64,000 nucleotides of DNA, from positions 2,914,001 to 2,978,000 of the forward strand of contig NZ_CP009553.3 in assembly GCF_000767615.3 (NCBI RefSeq), written 5' to 3'. Positions within the stretch are counted from its first letter, which is position 1. Every line of letters starts with the position of its first letter. Shown here one piece after another: positions 50,936 to 63,900 of the stretch. The notes under the pieces are model-generated. The model was not told where the DNA came from and did not search any database. It was given only the letters and a program-made list of their open reading frames with translations. The position numbers were made by a program, and so were the translations under genes. This DNA is from Pandoraea pnomenusa. GTDB taxonomy: Bacteria; Pseudomonadota; Gammaproteobacteria; Burkholderiales; Burkholderiaceae.

Positions 50936-51763
50936 ATGGCCATCACCCTCAAGAATGCCCACGACATCGAAATGATGCGCGTCGCCTGCCGTCTGGCCAG
51001 CGAGGTGCTCGATTTCATTACGCCGCACGTGCGCGCCGGCGTCACCACCGGGGAACTCGACCGGCTTTGCCACGAGTACATGATCAAGGAACAGGGCACC
51101 GTGCCGGCGCCGCTGAACTATCAGCCGCCCGGCTATCCGCCCTACCCCAAGGCGACCTGCATCTCGGTCAACGACGTGATCTGCCATGGCATTCCCGGCG
51201 ACAAGACGCTCAAGAACGGCGACGCGCTGAACATTGACATCACCGTGATCAAGGACGGCTACTTCGGCGACACGAGCCGCATGTTCATCGTCGGCGAGGG
51301 GTCGATCCTCGCCAGGCGCCTCGCCCAGGTCACCTACGAATGCATGTGGCTCGGCATCAATCAGGTCCGGCCCGGCGCGCATCTCGGCGACATCGGCCAG
51401 GCGATCCAGACGCACGCCGAAGCACAGGGGTATAGCGTGGTGCGCGAATATTGCGGGCATGGCATCGGTCAGGTCTTTCACGAAGATCCGCAGATCCTGC
51501 ACTATGGCCGCCAGGGGACTGGACTGGAACTGCAGGCCGGCATGATCTTCACGATCGAGCCGATGATCAACGCCGGCAAGCGCGAAATCCGCACGATGCC
51601 CGACCAATGGACCGTCAAGACGCGCGATCGCAGCCTGTCGGCACAATGGGAGCACACTGTCCTCGTGACGGAAACCGGTCACGAGGTGCTCACGCGCTCG
51701 GCGCTCACGCCGCCGCCGCCGCCCGGTTCGTCGTTTGTCACGTCGTTCGCGACCGCTGCCTGA
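50936..51763 (+). CDS. map: Methionine aminopeptidase, type I
   Basis: Removes initiator Met from nascent proteins. Seen: 275 aa pita-bread fold with metal ligands in NIDITVIKDGYFGDTSRMF (two Asp), CGHGIGQVFHEDPQ (His), IEPMINAG (Glu) and QWEHTVLVT (Glu). The C-terminus has an unusual Pro-rich tail (LTPPPPPGSSF). Divergent from rpsB and followed by glnD. Confidence 0.97.
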   Translation: MAITLKNAHDIEMMRVACRLASEVLDFITPHVRAGVTTGELDRLCHEYMIKEQGTVPAPLNYQPPGYPPYPKATCISVNDVICHGIPGDKTLKNGDALNIDITVIKDGYFGDTSRMFIVGEGSILARRLAQVTYECMWLGINQVRPGAHLGDIGQAIQTHAEAQGYSVVREYCGHGIGQVFHEDPQILHYGRQGTGLELQAGMIFTIEPMINAGKREIRTMPDQWTVKTRDRSLSAQWEHTVLVTETGHEVLTRSALTPPPPPGSSFVTSFATAA

Positions 51764-51902
51764 GTCGCCGACGACTGTCGGCGACCGGCAACCACCCCCA
51801 AAGGCTGTCGTGTCGTCGTCGCAACATCGTTTTGAACGTCCGGTCGCCGAGCATTTCGGCGGCCGCCCGGCCTGACCCGATTATTCACCCCAGGAAGCCG
51901 TC

Positions 51903-54467
51903 ATGCACGCACGTGCGCACGCCCCCTCCCCACTCCGTCAGGCGCTCAAGGAACGCAAGGCCGAGCTCGTCGAGCGCTTCTCCGCGCACGGCAAGATCGA
52001 CGTGCTCCTGCACGGCCTGTGCCAGGCCGTCGACCAGGCCATGCGCGACGCGTGGGCCGAGTGCCAGATGCCGGGGGAGTTCGCGCTCGTGGCCGTGGGC
52101 GGCTACGGACGCGGCGAGCTGTACCCGTACTCGGACGTCGACATTCTCGTGCTGCATCGCGGCACCGACGGCGACGCGCTCACGTCTCACGTGGAGCCGT
52201 TCATCGGGTTCCTCTGGGACATCGGCGTCGAGATCGGATCTTCCGTACGCACGGTCGACGAATGCCTGAGCGAAGCGCAGGCTGACATCACGGTGCAGAC
52301 GAGCCTGCTCGAAGCGCGTCTCATCACCGGCGACCGGGCGCTTTTCGAGGCATTCGAGCAACGCTTCGCCGTCGATCTCGATCCCCTGGCATTTTTTCGC
52401 AGCAAGCAGCTGGAAATTCGTCAGCGCCACGCGAAATACCAGGACACGCCCTACAGCCTCGAGCCGAACTGCAAGGAAAGCCCCGGCGGGTTGCGTGATC
52501 TGCAGGTCATCCTGTGGATGACCAAGGCCGCGGGGCTCGGCAACAGCTGGTCGGAACTGTTTGCGCGCGACCTGCTCACCGATCGCGAACTCAAGGAGTT
52601 GCGTCGCAACGAACAGTTCCTGAAGGGTCTGCGCGCGCGCTTGCACTTGCTGGCGCGCCGCCGCCAGGACGTGCTCGTGTTCGACATGCAGACGCCGCTC
52701 GCCCAGAGCCTGGGGTTCGATGCAACGGCCACCAAGCGCGCCAGCGAGCAGCTCATGCGCCGATACTACTGGGCTGCCAAGGCCGTCTCGCAGCTCAATA
52801 CCGTACTGCTGCTCAACGTCGAGGCCCGGCTGTTCCCGCAAACGAGCGGCGTGACGCGCGTGATCAACGAACGCTTCGTCGAGAAGCAGGGCATGATCGA
52901 GATCGTCGATGACGAGCTCTACCAGCGGCATCCGAACGCCATTCTCGAGACGTTCCTGCTCTACGAACAGGTCGTCGGCGTGAAGGGCCTCTCGGCGCGA
53001 ACCCTGCGGGCGCTCTACAACGCCCGGGAGTTGATGAATGCCCAATGGCGCACCGATCCCGAGAACCGTCGCACGTTTCTCGCGATCCTTCAGCAACCGC
53101 AAGGGATCACGCACGCCCTGCGCCTGATGAACCAGACCAGCGTGCTCGGGCGGTACCTGATCAATTTCCGCCGCGTGGTCGGCCAGATGCAGCACGACCT
53201 TTACCACGTGTATACGGTCGATCAGCACATCTTGATGGTGGTGCGCAACATTCGCCGTTTCGCCGTTGCGGAGCACACGCACGAGTACCCGTTCTGCAGC
53301 CAGTTGATTGCGAACTTCGACCGGCCGTGGGTGCTGACCATCGCCGCGCTATTCCACGACATCGCGAAAGGGCGCGGTGGCGACCACTCCACGCTGGGCA
53401 TGGTCGACGCACGGCGTTTCTGCACCCGTCATGGCATCGACAAGGAGGACACCGATCTGATCGTCTGGCTGGTGGGCGAGCATCTGACGATGAGCACCGT
53501 CGCGCAGAAGCAGGACACCACCGACCCCGACGTCATTCGCCGCTTCGCCGAGAAGGTCGGCAGCGAGCGACGCCTGACCGCGCTCTATCTCCTGACGGTA
53601 GCGGACATTCGCGGCACAAGCCCGAAGGTCTGGAACGCATGGAAAGGCAAGCTGCTCGAGGACCTTTACCGGCTGACGCTGCAGGTACTCGGCGGCGCGA
53701 ATCCGGATCCGCATTCGCAGTTGAAAACCCGCAAGGAAGAAGCGCTCGGCCTGCTGCGGCTTTATACCGTGCCCGAACGCGCTCAGGAAGCGCTCTGGAA
53801 TACGCTCGACGTGGCCTACTTCCTGCGCAACGATCCCGCGGACGTCGCGTGGCAGACGCGCCATCTGTGGCGGCACGTCGACAGCCCGGCCCCCATCGTC
53901 AAGGCGCGACCGTCGCCGATCGGCGAGGGGCTGCAGGTGATGGTCTACGTGCGCGACCAGGTCGACCTGTTCGCGCGCATCTGCGGCTATTTCGAGCGCA
54001 AGGGCCTGTCGATTCTCGATGCGAAGGTGCACACCACCAGCCACGGTTTCGCACTGGATAGTTTTTTGCTGACGGACCCCGGCCTGGACACCAGTTACCG
54101 CGACATCATCAATCTCGTGGAAAGCGAACTGGTGTCGCTGCTTACGCGTGCGGAGCCCCTGGCCGAGCCGAGCAAGGGGCGCCTGCCGCGCCGCTCGCGC
54201 AGCTTTCCTGTTACACCGCGCGTCGATCTGCGACCGGACGAACGCGGTCAGTACTACCTGCTCTCGGTGTCGGCCAACGACCGCACCGGCTTGCTCTACG
54301 CGGTTGCGCGCGTGCTTGCGCGTCACGGCGTGAGCGTGCGCACCGCACGTATCAATACCCTCGGCGAACGTGTTGAAGACACGTTCCTGCTCGACGGCAG
54401 CCGCTTGCAGGACAATCGCCTGCAAATCGCCGTCGAGACCGAATTACTCGAAGCACTGGAACCATGA
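51903..54467 (+). CDS. glnD: Bifunctional [GlnB] uridylyltransferase/uridylyl-removing enzyme
   Basis: Nitrogen-status sensor that uridylylates PII proteins when glutamine is low and removes UMP when high. Seen: 854 aa; nucleotidyltransferase motif [15 protein letters not shown] near residue 63, HD hydrolase domain ([14 protein letters not shown]) near residue 482, and two C-terminal ACT domains. Start ATG 51903 with AGGA upstream; overlaps the next gene by ATGA. Confidence 0.98.
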   Translation: MHARAHAPSPLRQALKERKAELVERFSAHGKIDVLLHGLCQAVDQAMRDAWAECQMPGEFALVAVGGYGRGELYPYSDVDILVLHRGTDGDALTSHVEPFIGFLWDIGVEIGSSVRTVDECLSEAQADITVQTSLLEARLITGDRALFEAFEQRFAVDLDPLAFFRSKQLEIRQRHAKYQDTPYSLEPNCKESPGGLRDLQVILWMTKAAGLGNSWSELFARDLLTDRELKELRRNEQFLKGLRARLHLLARRRQDVLVFDMQTPLAQSLGFDATATKRASEQLMRRYYWAAKAVSQLNTVLLLNVEARLFPQTSGVTRVINERFVEKQGMIEIVDDELYQRHPNAILETFLLYEQVVGVKGLSARTLRALYNARELMNAQWRTDPENRRTFLAILQQPQGITHALRLMNQTSVLGRYLINFRRVVGQMQHDLYHVYTVDQHILMVVRNIRRFAVAEHTHEYPFCSQLIANFDRPWVLTIAALFHDIAKGRGGDHSTLGMVDARRFCTRHGIDKEDTDLIVWLVGEHLTMSTVAQKQDTTDPDVIRRFAEKVGSERRLTALYLLTVADIRGTSPKVWNAWKGKLLEDLYRLTLQVLGGANPDPHSQLKTRKEEALGLLRLYTVPERAQEALWNTLDVAYFLRNDPADVAWQTRHLWRHVDSPAPIVKARPSPIGEGLQVMVYVRDQVDLFARICGYFERKGLSILDAKVHTTSHGFALDSFLLTDPGLDTSYRDIINLVESELVSLLTRAEPLAEPSKGRLPRRSRSFPVTPRVDLRPDERGQYYLLSVSANDRTGLLYAVARVLARHGVSVRTARINTLGERVEDTFLLDGSRLQDNRLQIAVETELLEALEP

Positions 54468-56353
54468 GCGATACCCCGCGCGCCAAACTGAGCGCCAAAC
54501 ACCCCCGCACCCTCGACAAGACGCGCGCCCCCGTGCGTTCGTCGGGCGCCTTGCGTCGTCCGACCAAGGCGGTGCCCGCGTCGATGCTCGACGCTGGCGG
54601 CACGAAGAAAGCCGCTGCGAAACCGGCGCGCCCGCGCCCGGCGGATGACGCGTCGGCGCCAGCAGGGGCGCGGCGCCCTGCCGGCAATGCCGCTGTCCCG
54701 CGCAAATCCGTGGCCAACGCGGCCAACGCGGCCAATACGACCAATGCGGTCAAGCCGTATGAGAAGCGCGCAACAGGCGATCGTCCGCCCCAACGCGGCC
54801 AGCGCGAGCGCGTGGCCGGCGGCCGCGCGGTCCGTGGCGCCGAGGGTACCCCGAGGCGCTTCGACGAGGACCGCCCGCGTCGCGCCGGCGAAGGTAGCGC
54901 GGGTGGCGCACGGGGCGATTACGCCCGCCCGGTCAAACGCGGCGCCGATGACCGCGCGCCGCGCCGTTTCGACGAAGACCGTCCGCGTCGCGCCGACGAA
55001 GGTGGCGCGCGTGGCGGCGCACGGGGTGATTACGCCCGCCCGGTCAAACGCGGCGCCGATGACCGCGCGCCGCGCCGTTTCGACGAAGACCGTCCGCGTC
55101 GCGCCGACGAAGGTGGCGCGCGTGGCGGCGCACGGGGTGATTACGCCCGCCCGGCCAAACGCGGCGCCGATGACCGCGCGCCGCGCCGTTTCGACGAAGA
55201 CCGTCCGCGTCGCGCCGACGAAGGTGGCACGCGTGGCGGCGCACGGGGTGATTACGCCCGCCCGGTCAAACGCGGCGCCGATGACCGCGCGCCGCGCCGT
55301 TTCGACGAAGACCGTCCGCGTCGCGCCGACGAAGGTGGCACGCGTGGCGGCGCACGGGGTGATTACGCCCGCCCGGCCAAACGCGGCGCCGATGACCGCG
55401 CGCCGCGTCGTTTCGACGAAGGTGGTGCACGGGGTGCACGTGGTGATTACGCCCGTCCGGCCAAACGTGGCGGTGAAGACGCACCACGAGGGCGCTTCGC
55501 CCGCGAGGACCACAATGCGCGTCCGGCACGCCCGGCACGCGCGGCGCGTGTCGAACGCGACGACGATGACGACATCAAGGTCCATCACGACGCGGCAGGC
55601 TCACTGCGCCTGTCCAAGCGCATGTCAGAGCTGGGCCTGTGCTCGCGACGTGAGGCGGATGAGTGGATTGCCAAGGGGTGGGTGCGCGTCGACGGCAAGG
55701 TCGTGACGGAACTCGGCACCAAGATTCTGCCGACGCAGGAAATCACGGTTGTCCAGGCCGCGCACAAAGAGCAGGCCAACCGCGTCACGATCCTGCTTCA
55801 CAAGCCCGTGGGCTATGTCTCCGGACAAGCGGAAGACGGGTACGAACCCGCCGTCGTTCTGGTCACGCGAGAACACCATTGGGCCGAAGACGATGCCGGC
55901 GTGCGTTTCTCGCCATCGCACCTGCGTAGCCTGGCGCCCGCCGGGCGTCTCGATATCGATTCGACCGGCCTGCTCGTCCTGACGCAGGACGGGCGCATCG
56001 CCAAACAACTGATCGGCGAAGATTCCGAGATCGAGAAGGAGTATCTCGTGCGCGTGTCCTACAACGAGCATTCGCAGAACGTTCAGGCACACTTCCCGGC
56101 CGATCGCCTGGCGCTGCTGCGCCATGGACTGTCGCTCGACGACCAGCCGCTCAAGCCGGCCCAGGTCGACTGGCAGAATCCGGAGCAACTGCGATTCGTG
56201 CTCAAGGAAGGCAAGAAGCGTCAGATCCGCCGGATGTGCGACCTCGTCGGCCTGCACGTCACGGGACTCAAGCGCGTTCGCATGGGACGTATCACGCTCG
56301 GCAATCTGCCCGTCGGCGAGTGGCGCTACCTTCGCGCCGGCGAGGGATTCTGA
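54464..56353 (+). CDS. rluB: RluB-type 23S rRNA pseudouridine synthase with long repeat N-terminus
   Basis: Makes pseudouridine 2605 in 23S rRNA. Seen: 629 aa. Residues ~1-375 are a disordered Arg/Asp/Gly-rich extension containing a 37-residue tandem repeat; residues ~380-430 are an S4 RNA-binding domain ([30 protein letters not shown]); the catalytic core has Asp497 in [17 protein letters not shown] and [25 protein letters not shown] near the C-terminus. Start is coupled to glnD (ATGA). The core is normal; the extension is unusually long. Confidence 0.92.
   Translation: MSDTPRAKLSAKHPRTLDKTRAPVRSSGALRRPTKAVPASMLDAGGTKKAAAKPARPRPADDASAPAGARRPAGNAAVPRKSVANAANAANTTNAVKPYEKRATGDRPPQRGQRERVAGGRAVRGAEGTPRRFDEDRPRRAGEGSAGGARGDYARPVKRGADDRAPRRFDEDRPRRADEGGARGGARGDYARPVKRGADDRAPRRFDEDRPRRADEGGARGGARGDYARPAKRGADDRAPRRFDEDRPRRADEGGTRGGARGDYARPVKRGADDRAPRRFDEDRPRRADEGGTRGGARGDYARPAKRGADDRAPRRFDEGGARGARGDYARPAKRGGEDAPRGRFAREDHNARPARPARAARVERDDDDDIKVHHDAAGSLRLSKRMSELGLCSRREADEWIAKGWVRVDGKVVTELGTKILPTQEITVVQAAHKEQANRVTILLHKPVGYVSGQAEDGYEPAVVLVTREHHWAEDDAGVRFSPSHLRSLAPAGRLDIDSTGLLVLTQDGRIAKQLIGEDSEIEKEYLVRVSYNEHSQNVQAHFPADRLALLRHGLSLDDQPLKPAQVDWQNPEQLRFVLKEGKKRQIRRMCDLVGLHVTGLKRVRMGRITLGNLPVGEWRYLRAGEGF
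54882..55436. repeat. 111-bp tandem repeat inside rluB
   Basis: Five near-identical in-frame copies of a 111-bp unit (for example the VKRGADD boundary at 54931, 55042, 55153, 55264 and 55375), flanked by degenerate partial copies. The 37-aa unit reads [17 protein letters not shown] followed by [20 protein letters not shown]. Copies differ by single bases (Val/Ala, Ala/Thr), so the array is young or actively homogenised. Confidence 0.97.
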
Positions 56354-56376
56354 GCGGAACGGCGACCTCGCCAATG

Positions 56377-56404
56377 AAAAAGCCCGCCAACAGGCGGGCT
56401 TTTT
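56377..56404 (+). terminator. Bidirectional terminator rluB / def
   Basis: A 12-bp stem AAAAAGCCCGCC/GGCGGGCTTTTT with a four-base loop and T/A tracts on both sides, placed between convergent genes. Confidence 0.93.
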
Positions 56405-56553
56405 CTCGGCCATTTGCCGGTTACTCCGGTGTGCCGTCGCGCCGTCCCCACGCGGCGTCGGCGCAACGCCCGGCACCCGACCTCACCGCACGGCCCCGGC
56501 GTCAGGCCATCGACCGCTCGACCAGCCATGGCGTCTGAGATCGACGCGACAAA

Positions 56554-57087
56554 TCAGTCGTCGCTCTTCGGATCGAGCCCCGGGAACAGGATCTCGGTAA
56601 AGCCGAACTTGCTGAAGTCGGTAATGCGCATCGGATACAACTTGCCGATGAGATGGTCGCACTCGTGCTGGACCACCCGCGCGTGAAATCCCTCGGCAAT
56701 GCGATCGATGACACGTCCGTACTGATCGAACCCCTCATAACGCAGCATCGAATAACGGTTGACCATGCCTCGCAGCCCGGGAACCGACAGGCAACCCTCC
56801 CAGCCCTCTTCCATGTCCTGCGTCAGCGGCGTGATCACCGGATTGATGAGCACGGTCTCAGGCACTTCGGGGGCGTCGGGGTAGCGCTCGTTGTGCTCGA
56901 AACCAAAGATCACCACCTGCAGGTCGACGCCGATCTGCGGCGCGGCCAGTCCCGCGCCGTTGGCGTGCTTCATGGTGTCGAACATGTCGGCGACGAGTTC
57001 ATGCAACTCGGGCGTATCGAAATGCTCCACGGCCTTGGCGAGGCGCAGCAAGCGCGGATCGCCCATCTTCAGAATGTCGCGAATCAT
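56554..57087 (-). CDS. def: Peptide deformylase
   Basis: Fe/Ni/Zn hydrolase removing the formyl group from nascent chains. Seen: 177 aa with [18 protein letters not shown] (metal Cys) and HECDHLIG (two metal His). The start is the ATG at 57087, 16 bp after the ligA stop. Only one def is in this window and no fmt is next to it. Confidence 0.95.
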   Translation of the reverse strand: MIRDILKMGDPRLLRLAKAVEHFDTPELHELVADMFDTMKHANGAGLAAPQIGVDLQVVIFGFEHNERYPDAPEVPETVLINPVITPLTQDMEEGWEGCLSVPGLRGMVNRYSMLRYEGFDQYGRVIDRIAEGFHARVVQHECDHLIGKLYPMRITDFSKFGFTEILFPGLDPKSDD

Positions 57088-57103
57088 CGATTGAGTCCTC
57101 ACA

Positions 57104-59227
<2,124 letters not shown>

Positions 59228-59290
59228 TCAGACCATTATGCCTTCGACGCACGCGCCTGCGCGCCGTCGAGAGCGGGAATCCTTCGGAAC

Positions 59291-59322
59291 AAAAACGCCG
59301 CTCACCCGACGGTGAACGGCGT
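59291..59322 (-). terminator. Terminator after zipA
   Basis: A 12-bp stem with one mismatch (ACGCCGCTCACC/GGTGAACGGCGT) and loop CGAC, followed on the minus strand by TTTTTGTT. Separates smc-zipA from ligA. Confidence 0.85.
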
Positions 59323-59375
59323 GCATCGAACAGGCAGGGCGCGACGGAAATCGCCCGCCGCCTGCCGGCCTGTGC

Positions 59376-60941
59376 TTACTGGCTGAACAGACGGCGCGTG
59401 ACGGGCGAGCCCGCCGGCAGTCCACGTGCCTCCAGGCGTTCGTAGAGCTTGAGAAGCTGCTTGTCAACGTTTTGCAGCGCAGCATCCGAGAGCGGTCGGC
59501 GCTGATCGTCCACCACCCGCCCGCCGATGCGCTGTCCGATGGAGCGCGCGTAATCGCACATCAGACGGAACGGCAGCAGGTCTTCGTCGGCCACCGGCAC
59601 GTCCAGTAGCATGGTGATCAGGTCGCCGCCCTTGTATGTCAGATCGTCGCGCAGAAAGTTGGTGTCGCCGAATTGCAGCATGAACACCGGGTTCTGACGC
59701 GTGTCGAGCTTCACGAAGCGCATCCCGTCGCGCGAGAGCAACAGGCCGTCTTGCGTGGCCACCGCCTGCACATAATTGGCGGACCACGGCGCCCCATCGG
59801 AGAGCACGTTGACCGACAGTTGAGCGTCGCATTGCGCGGCAAAACTGTCCAGCTCGCGCGCTCGCGCCACCGTTTCCATCATGTCGGGCAATTCGGGCAA
59901 CGCGTCGACGGCGTCCGCGAGCGTCTGGACGAGGTTCGAGAATTCGGAGAATTCGACCTCATTCAACGCCCCGGCACGGTTGGCGAGTTGGACGGCCATG
60001 CGGAGCTGGTGGTAGCGACCGCCGGTGCGAATCAGTTCCCACGGCGAATGCTCGTCCGCACGGCCTTCGATGTTGACCGGCTTGCTGCCGGCGCGGCGCA
60101 TGCGCATGGTCAACGGCATGAGACGCTCGGCGGCAATCACGTTCGCCAACGGCAACGCCACGATGCAGTCGATGCGCTCGTCGATGACCGCCGGCGGACC
60201 GCTCGGCGTCGCCTGGCGAGTGGCGGCAGCGGGCGCCGCCGGCGCGACCGTCGAGGCGGTCGAGGCGGGCACCTCCGCCGTATCGGAGGTCGCAACGGTA
60301 TCGGCGGCGGCATCGGCACCGTCGGTCTTTGCAACGGGTTCCGCGTCCGGCGCACCGGCTACCGACGCAGCTGCCCCCGCCGGTGCGGCGTCGACGGTGT
60401 CGTCCGCGGCGAGTTCGGCATCCATGCGCGCCACCGCGCCGGCGGCGGCCGCTTGTTCCGCATCGCGCGCCGCCTCACCGGCAGCGGCGCCGCCGACGTG
60501 GGGCGCGGCGGCGGGGGTATTGCCCGACGGCACGCTTGCCTCATGCGCAGCGACGACACCGCCTGCCTCGCTTGCGGCGGCCTTCTCGGCCGCTTCCTGC
60601 GCCGCCCGCTTGCGCGCGGCAGGCGGGGCGTCCCAGGCGTCTTCATTGATGGCAAACGCGTCCTGCACGGACGTGCCGGCAACCGTCGCCGGGCCCAGCG
60701 TCGGCTCGCGACGCTCCCCCGACTGTGCCGGCACTCGCGGCGGCGACAGCGTGGGCTCGATAAACGGGCGATCGTCGTCCGCGTCCGGCGCGCCGGCCGT
60801 CGCATCGATGCCCGCCCCATCGGCCGGCATGCGACGCGGTATGCGCGCACGCGCCTTGCTGCCTTGCCAGGCGTTATAAGCCACTACCCCCAGCAGTACC
60901 ACTACCCCTGCGGCAATCAAACTAAGCTGCAGTTCATTCAT
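59376..60941 (-). CDS. zipA: Cell-division protein ZipA homologue
   Basis: Membrane anchor for FtsZ at the septum. Seen: 521 aa; N-terminal single membrane helix with short periplasmic end (MNELQLSLIAAGVVVLLGVVAYNAW), a long Ala/Pro/acidic linker (residues ~30-270), then the C-terminal FtsZ-binding domain (IDCIVALPLANVIAAERLMP...; PWELIRTGGRYHQLRMAVQLANRAG). Placed between smc and ligA, the usual beta-proteobacterial site. Confidence 0.92.
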   Translation of the reverse strand: MNELQLSLIAAGVVVLLGVVAYNAWQGSKARARIPRRMPADGAGIDATAGAPDADDDRPFIEPTLSPPRVPAQSGERREPTLGPATVAGTSVQDAFAINEDAWDAPPAARKRAAQEAAEKAAASEAGGVVAAHEASVPSGNTPAAAPHVGGAAAGEAARDAEQAAAAGAVARMDAELAADDTVDAAPAGAAASVAGAPDAEPVAKTDGADAAADTVATSDTAEVPASTASTVAPAAPAAATRQATPSGPPAVIDERIDCIVALPLANVIAAERLMPLTMRMRRAGSKPVNIEGRADEHSPWELIRTGGRYHQLRMAVQLANRAGALNEVEFSEFSNLVQTLADAVDALPELPDMMETVARARELDSFAAQCDAQLSVNVLSDGAPWSANYVQAVATQDGLLLSRDGMRFVKLDTRQNPVFMLQFGDTNFLRDDLTYKGGDLITMLLDVPVADEDLLPFRLMCDYARSIGQRIGGRVVDDQRRPLSDAALQNVDKQLLKLYERLEARGLPAGSPVTRRLFSQ

Positions 60942-60980
60942 GCGCGGCGTTCCTCTCTCTTCTCCATCGTGGGCGCGGGG

Positions 60981-63900
60981 TCAGGCGATCTCGGCCAGAT
61001 TGATCGCTGACTCCATGTCCACCGCCACGATCCGCGACACCCCTTGTTCCTGCATGGTGACGCCGATGAGCTGATTAGCCATTTCCATCGCGATTTTGTT
61101 GTGCGAAATAAATACGAATTGGGTGCGGTCCGACATGCGCGCCACCATCTTGGCGTAGCGCTCGGTGTTGGCGTCATCGAGCGGCGCGTCCACCTCGTCC
61201 AGCAGACAGAACGGCGCCGGGTTGAGCTGGAACATCCCGAACACGAGCGCAATGGCGGTAAGCGCCTTCTCCCCACCAGACAGCAAATGAATCGTGGAGT
61301 TCTTCTTGCCTGGCGGCTGCGCCATCACCTGCACGCCGGCGTCGAGAATTTCGTCGCCGGTCATGATGAGCTTTGCCTGGCCGCCGCCGAACAGCATCGG
61401 GAACAGTTCGCCGAAATGCTTGTTCACTTCGTCGAACGTACCTTGCAGCAGCACGCGCGTCTCTTCGTCGATCTTGCGAATCGCGCCTTCGAGCGTTTCG
61501 ATGGCGTCGTTCAGATCGGCCGACTGGGCGTCGAGGAAGACCTTGCGCTCGCGCGCCGTTTCCAGTTCCTCGAGCGCCGCCATGTTGACCGGGCCGAGCG
61601 CGTTGATGGCGTTGTTGATGCGCGTGACTTCGCCCTGCAGATACGACGGCTTCATATCCGCCGTGAGCTTGGCCGACAATGCCTCTTCGTCGACCTGCGC
61701 GGTCGTGAGCTGCTCGGCGAACTGCTCGCGGTTCAGGCGCGCGGCCTGCTCCTTGAGCTGCAATTCCGTGATGCGGTCGCGCAGCGGTTGCAACCCGCGC
61801 TCCGCCGCCAGACGCTCCTCGTCGCTTTGACGCAGCTTCTGCGTGAGGGCTTCCAGCTCCATGCGGGCGGCCCCGAGAATCTCTTCCTTCTCGGCGCGAA
61901 GCTCCAGCGCGTCCTGCAAGCCGTTCTCCGCTGTCTGCTCGGTGATTTGCGCGAGCTCGGCCTGCGCCTGCTCGATCGAAACGACCAGACGCTCGGCCTG
62001 CTCCAGCGCCGTCTGAATACTGCGGCGATGCTCGTCGATCTTGCTCGCGATCCCTTTCTGCCCGTAAGTCGCGTCCTGTGCGAGACGTTCGAGCTCGCGC
62101 GCACGATTGCGAGCGTCGGACAGTTGACTGTCGAGCGATTCGAACTCGAGCTGACCGTCTTCGAAAGTGGCCTGCAACTCGGCCAGCCGGGCATCGCTGT
62201 GCTCGAAGTTCGCTTCCGACTCGGCGCGCATGGCCAGTTGCTCTTCGATCTGGGCCGCGATTTCGCGCAGTTCCTCGTCGATCTGCGAGCTGCGCGCGTT
62301 ATAGCGCTCGTAGGCCTGAGTCAGCTTGAGTACGTCCAGCTGCAACGCATGCACGCGCTGCGTGGCGCGCTCAGCGCGCCCGCGCACCTCCGTGAGCGAC
62401 TGGGCGGCCTGGCTGTAGGCGGCTTCCGCACGCACGGCCGCCGACTTGGCTTCGTCCGAGAGCAGCGCCTGCGCGCGCAGTTGCTTGCCGAGATTCTCGA
62501 TTTCCTGCTGACGCGCGAGCAAACCGGCCTGCTCGGAGTCGGCGGCATATAGCTGCACGCCCACGCGGGTGACCTGATGCCCGGCCTTGACGACAATCGA
62601 TGCCCCTTCGGGCAACTGCGCGCGGGCCGTCATCGCCTGTGCGAGGTCGTCGGCGACGTATGTGTGACCGAGCCATTCCTGCAACACGGCGCGCAGGCCC
62701 GGATCGTCGATGCGCAACAGCGAGAGCAGCGGACGCAGCGAGGCCGGCGCCTCCGGTGGTCGCGCGGCCGGCGGCGGCGAGTAGAACGCCAGCTTGGCCG
62801 GCGGAGCGTCGCTCGCGAAGGCCTTCACCCAGTCGAGGTTGCTGATTTCCAGCGCGGCAAGGCGCTCGCGCAGTACCGATTCGAGCGCGTTTTCCCAACC
62901 CGGCTCGATATGCAGTTTCTTCCAAAGTCGCGGCAGTTGCGCCAGCTCGTGCTTGTCGAGCCACGGCTGCACCTTGCCCTCGGTCTGCACGCTTTCCTGA
63001 AGCTGCTTGAGCGCACTCAGGCGAGCCTCGAGCTGCGCGATGGTCGCCGCCTCGGACTGGACCCGGGCCTGCGCCTCGGCGCGCTCCGCCTCCAGACGCG
63101 GCAGCCGTTCCTGCGCCTCGGCAAGCTCGGCCTGCGCATCCTCGAGCATCGCCTGATGTTCGGCGAGTTCGGCGCGCTGCATCTCCAGCTCGGCCTCGTC
63201 AGGCTTGTCGAGCCCACGCGCCTCACCTTGCAAGCGCTCCTGACGCTGCTGCAGTTGCTGCAGGGCCTGGTCGGCGTTGCGTTGGTGCGCGGCTTCGAGT
63301 TTCAGGCTCTGCTCGACCTGTGCGATCTCGCTGCGCTGCTCGTTGAGCAGGTTCTGCGCGTCGCGCCAGCGTGACTCCAGTGCAGGCAGGGCGTCGTTCT
63401 GTTCGGCCGCCTGATCCTGGGCCGTCGCCGCCCGCTCCTCCGCGATGACCAGTTCTTCCTCGGCAAGGGCCAGCGCCTCTTCCGATTGCGCACAGCGGGC
63501 CTGCCACTGTTCGCGTTGCGAGGTCAGCGCCGCCAGTTGCGCCTGCACGCGATTGCGCGACTCCACAACGTAACGGATCTCCGCTTCGAGGCGGCTCACC
63601 TCCGAATTCGCCTCGTACATGGCGCTCTGGGCGGCCTGCACGGCATCGGTGGCGGTGTAATGCGCGGCGCGCAGCGTCTCGAGGTCGGACTCCGACCCGC
63701 GCAAACGCGCCATCTGCGCCTCCAGGTCGACCTGTGCCGACTCGATGGCGCGTTGCTGGCGTTCCTGTTCGTTCTGGGCCTCGTTCTTGCGCAACAGCCA
63801 CAACAGTTGCTGCTTCTCTTCGCCGTCGCGCTGCAAGTCCTTGAATCGATTGGCCACGACGGCCTGCGATTCCAGCTTTTCGAGGTTGGTGCCGAGTTCG

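Noticed and set aside
54323..55588. Long antisense open frame across the rluB repeat, encoding a repetitive Ala/Thr/Val-rich protein
   Set aside because: It is the mirror of the 111-bp repeat: high G+C and in-frame periodicity keep all frames open. No ribosome site or known domain, and the sense frame has a clear S4/pseudouridine synthase core.
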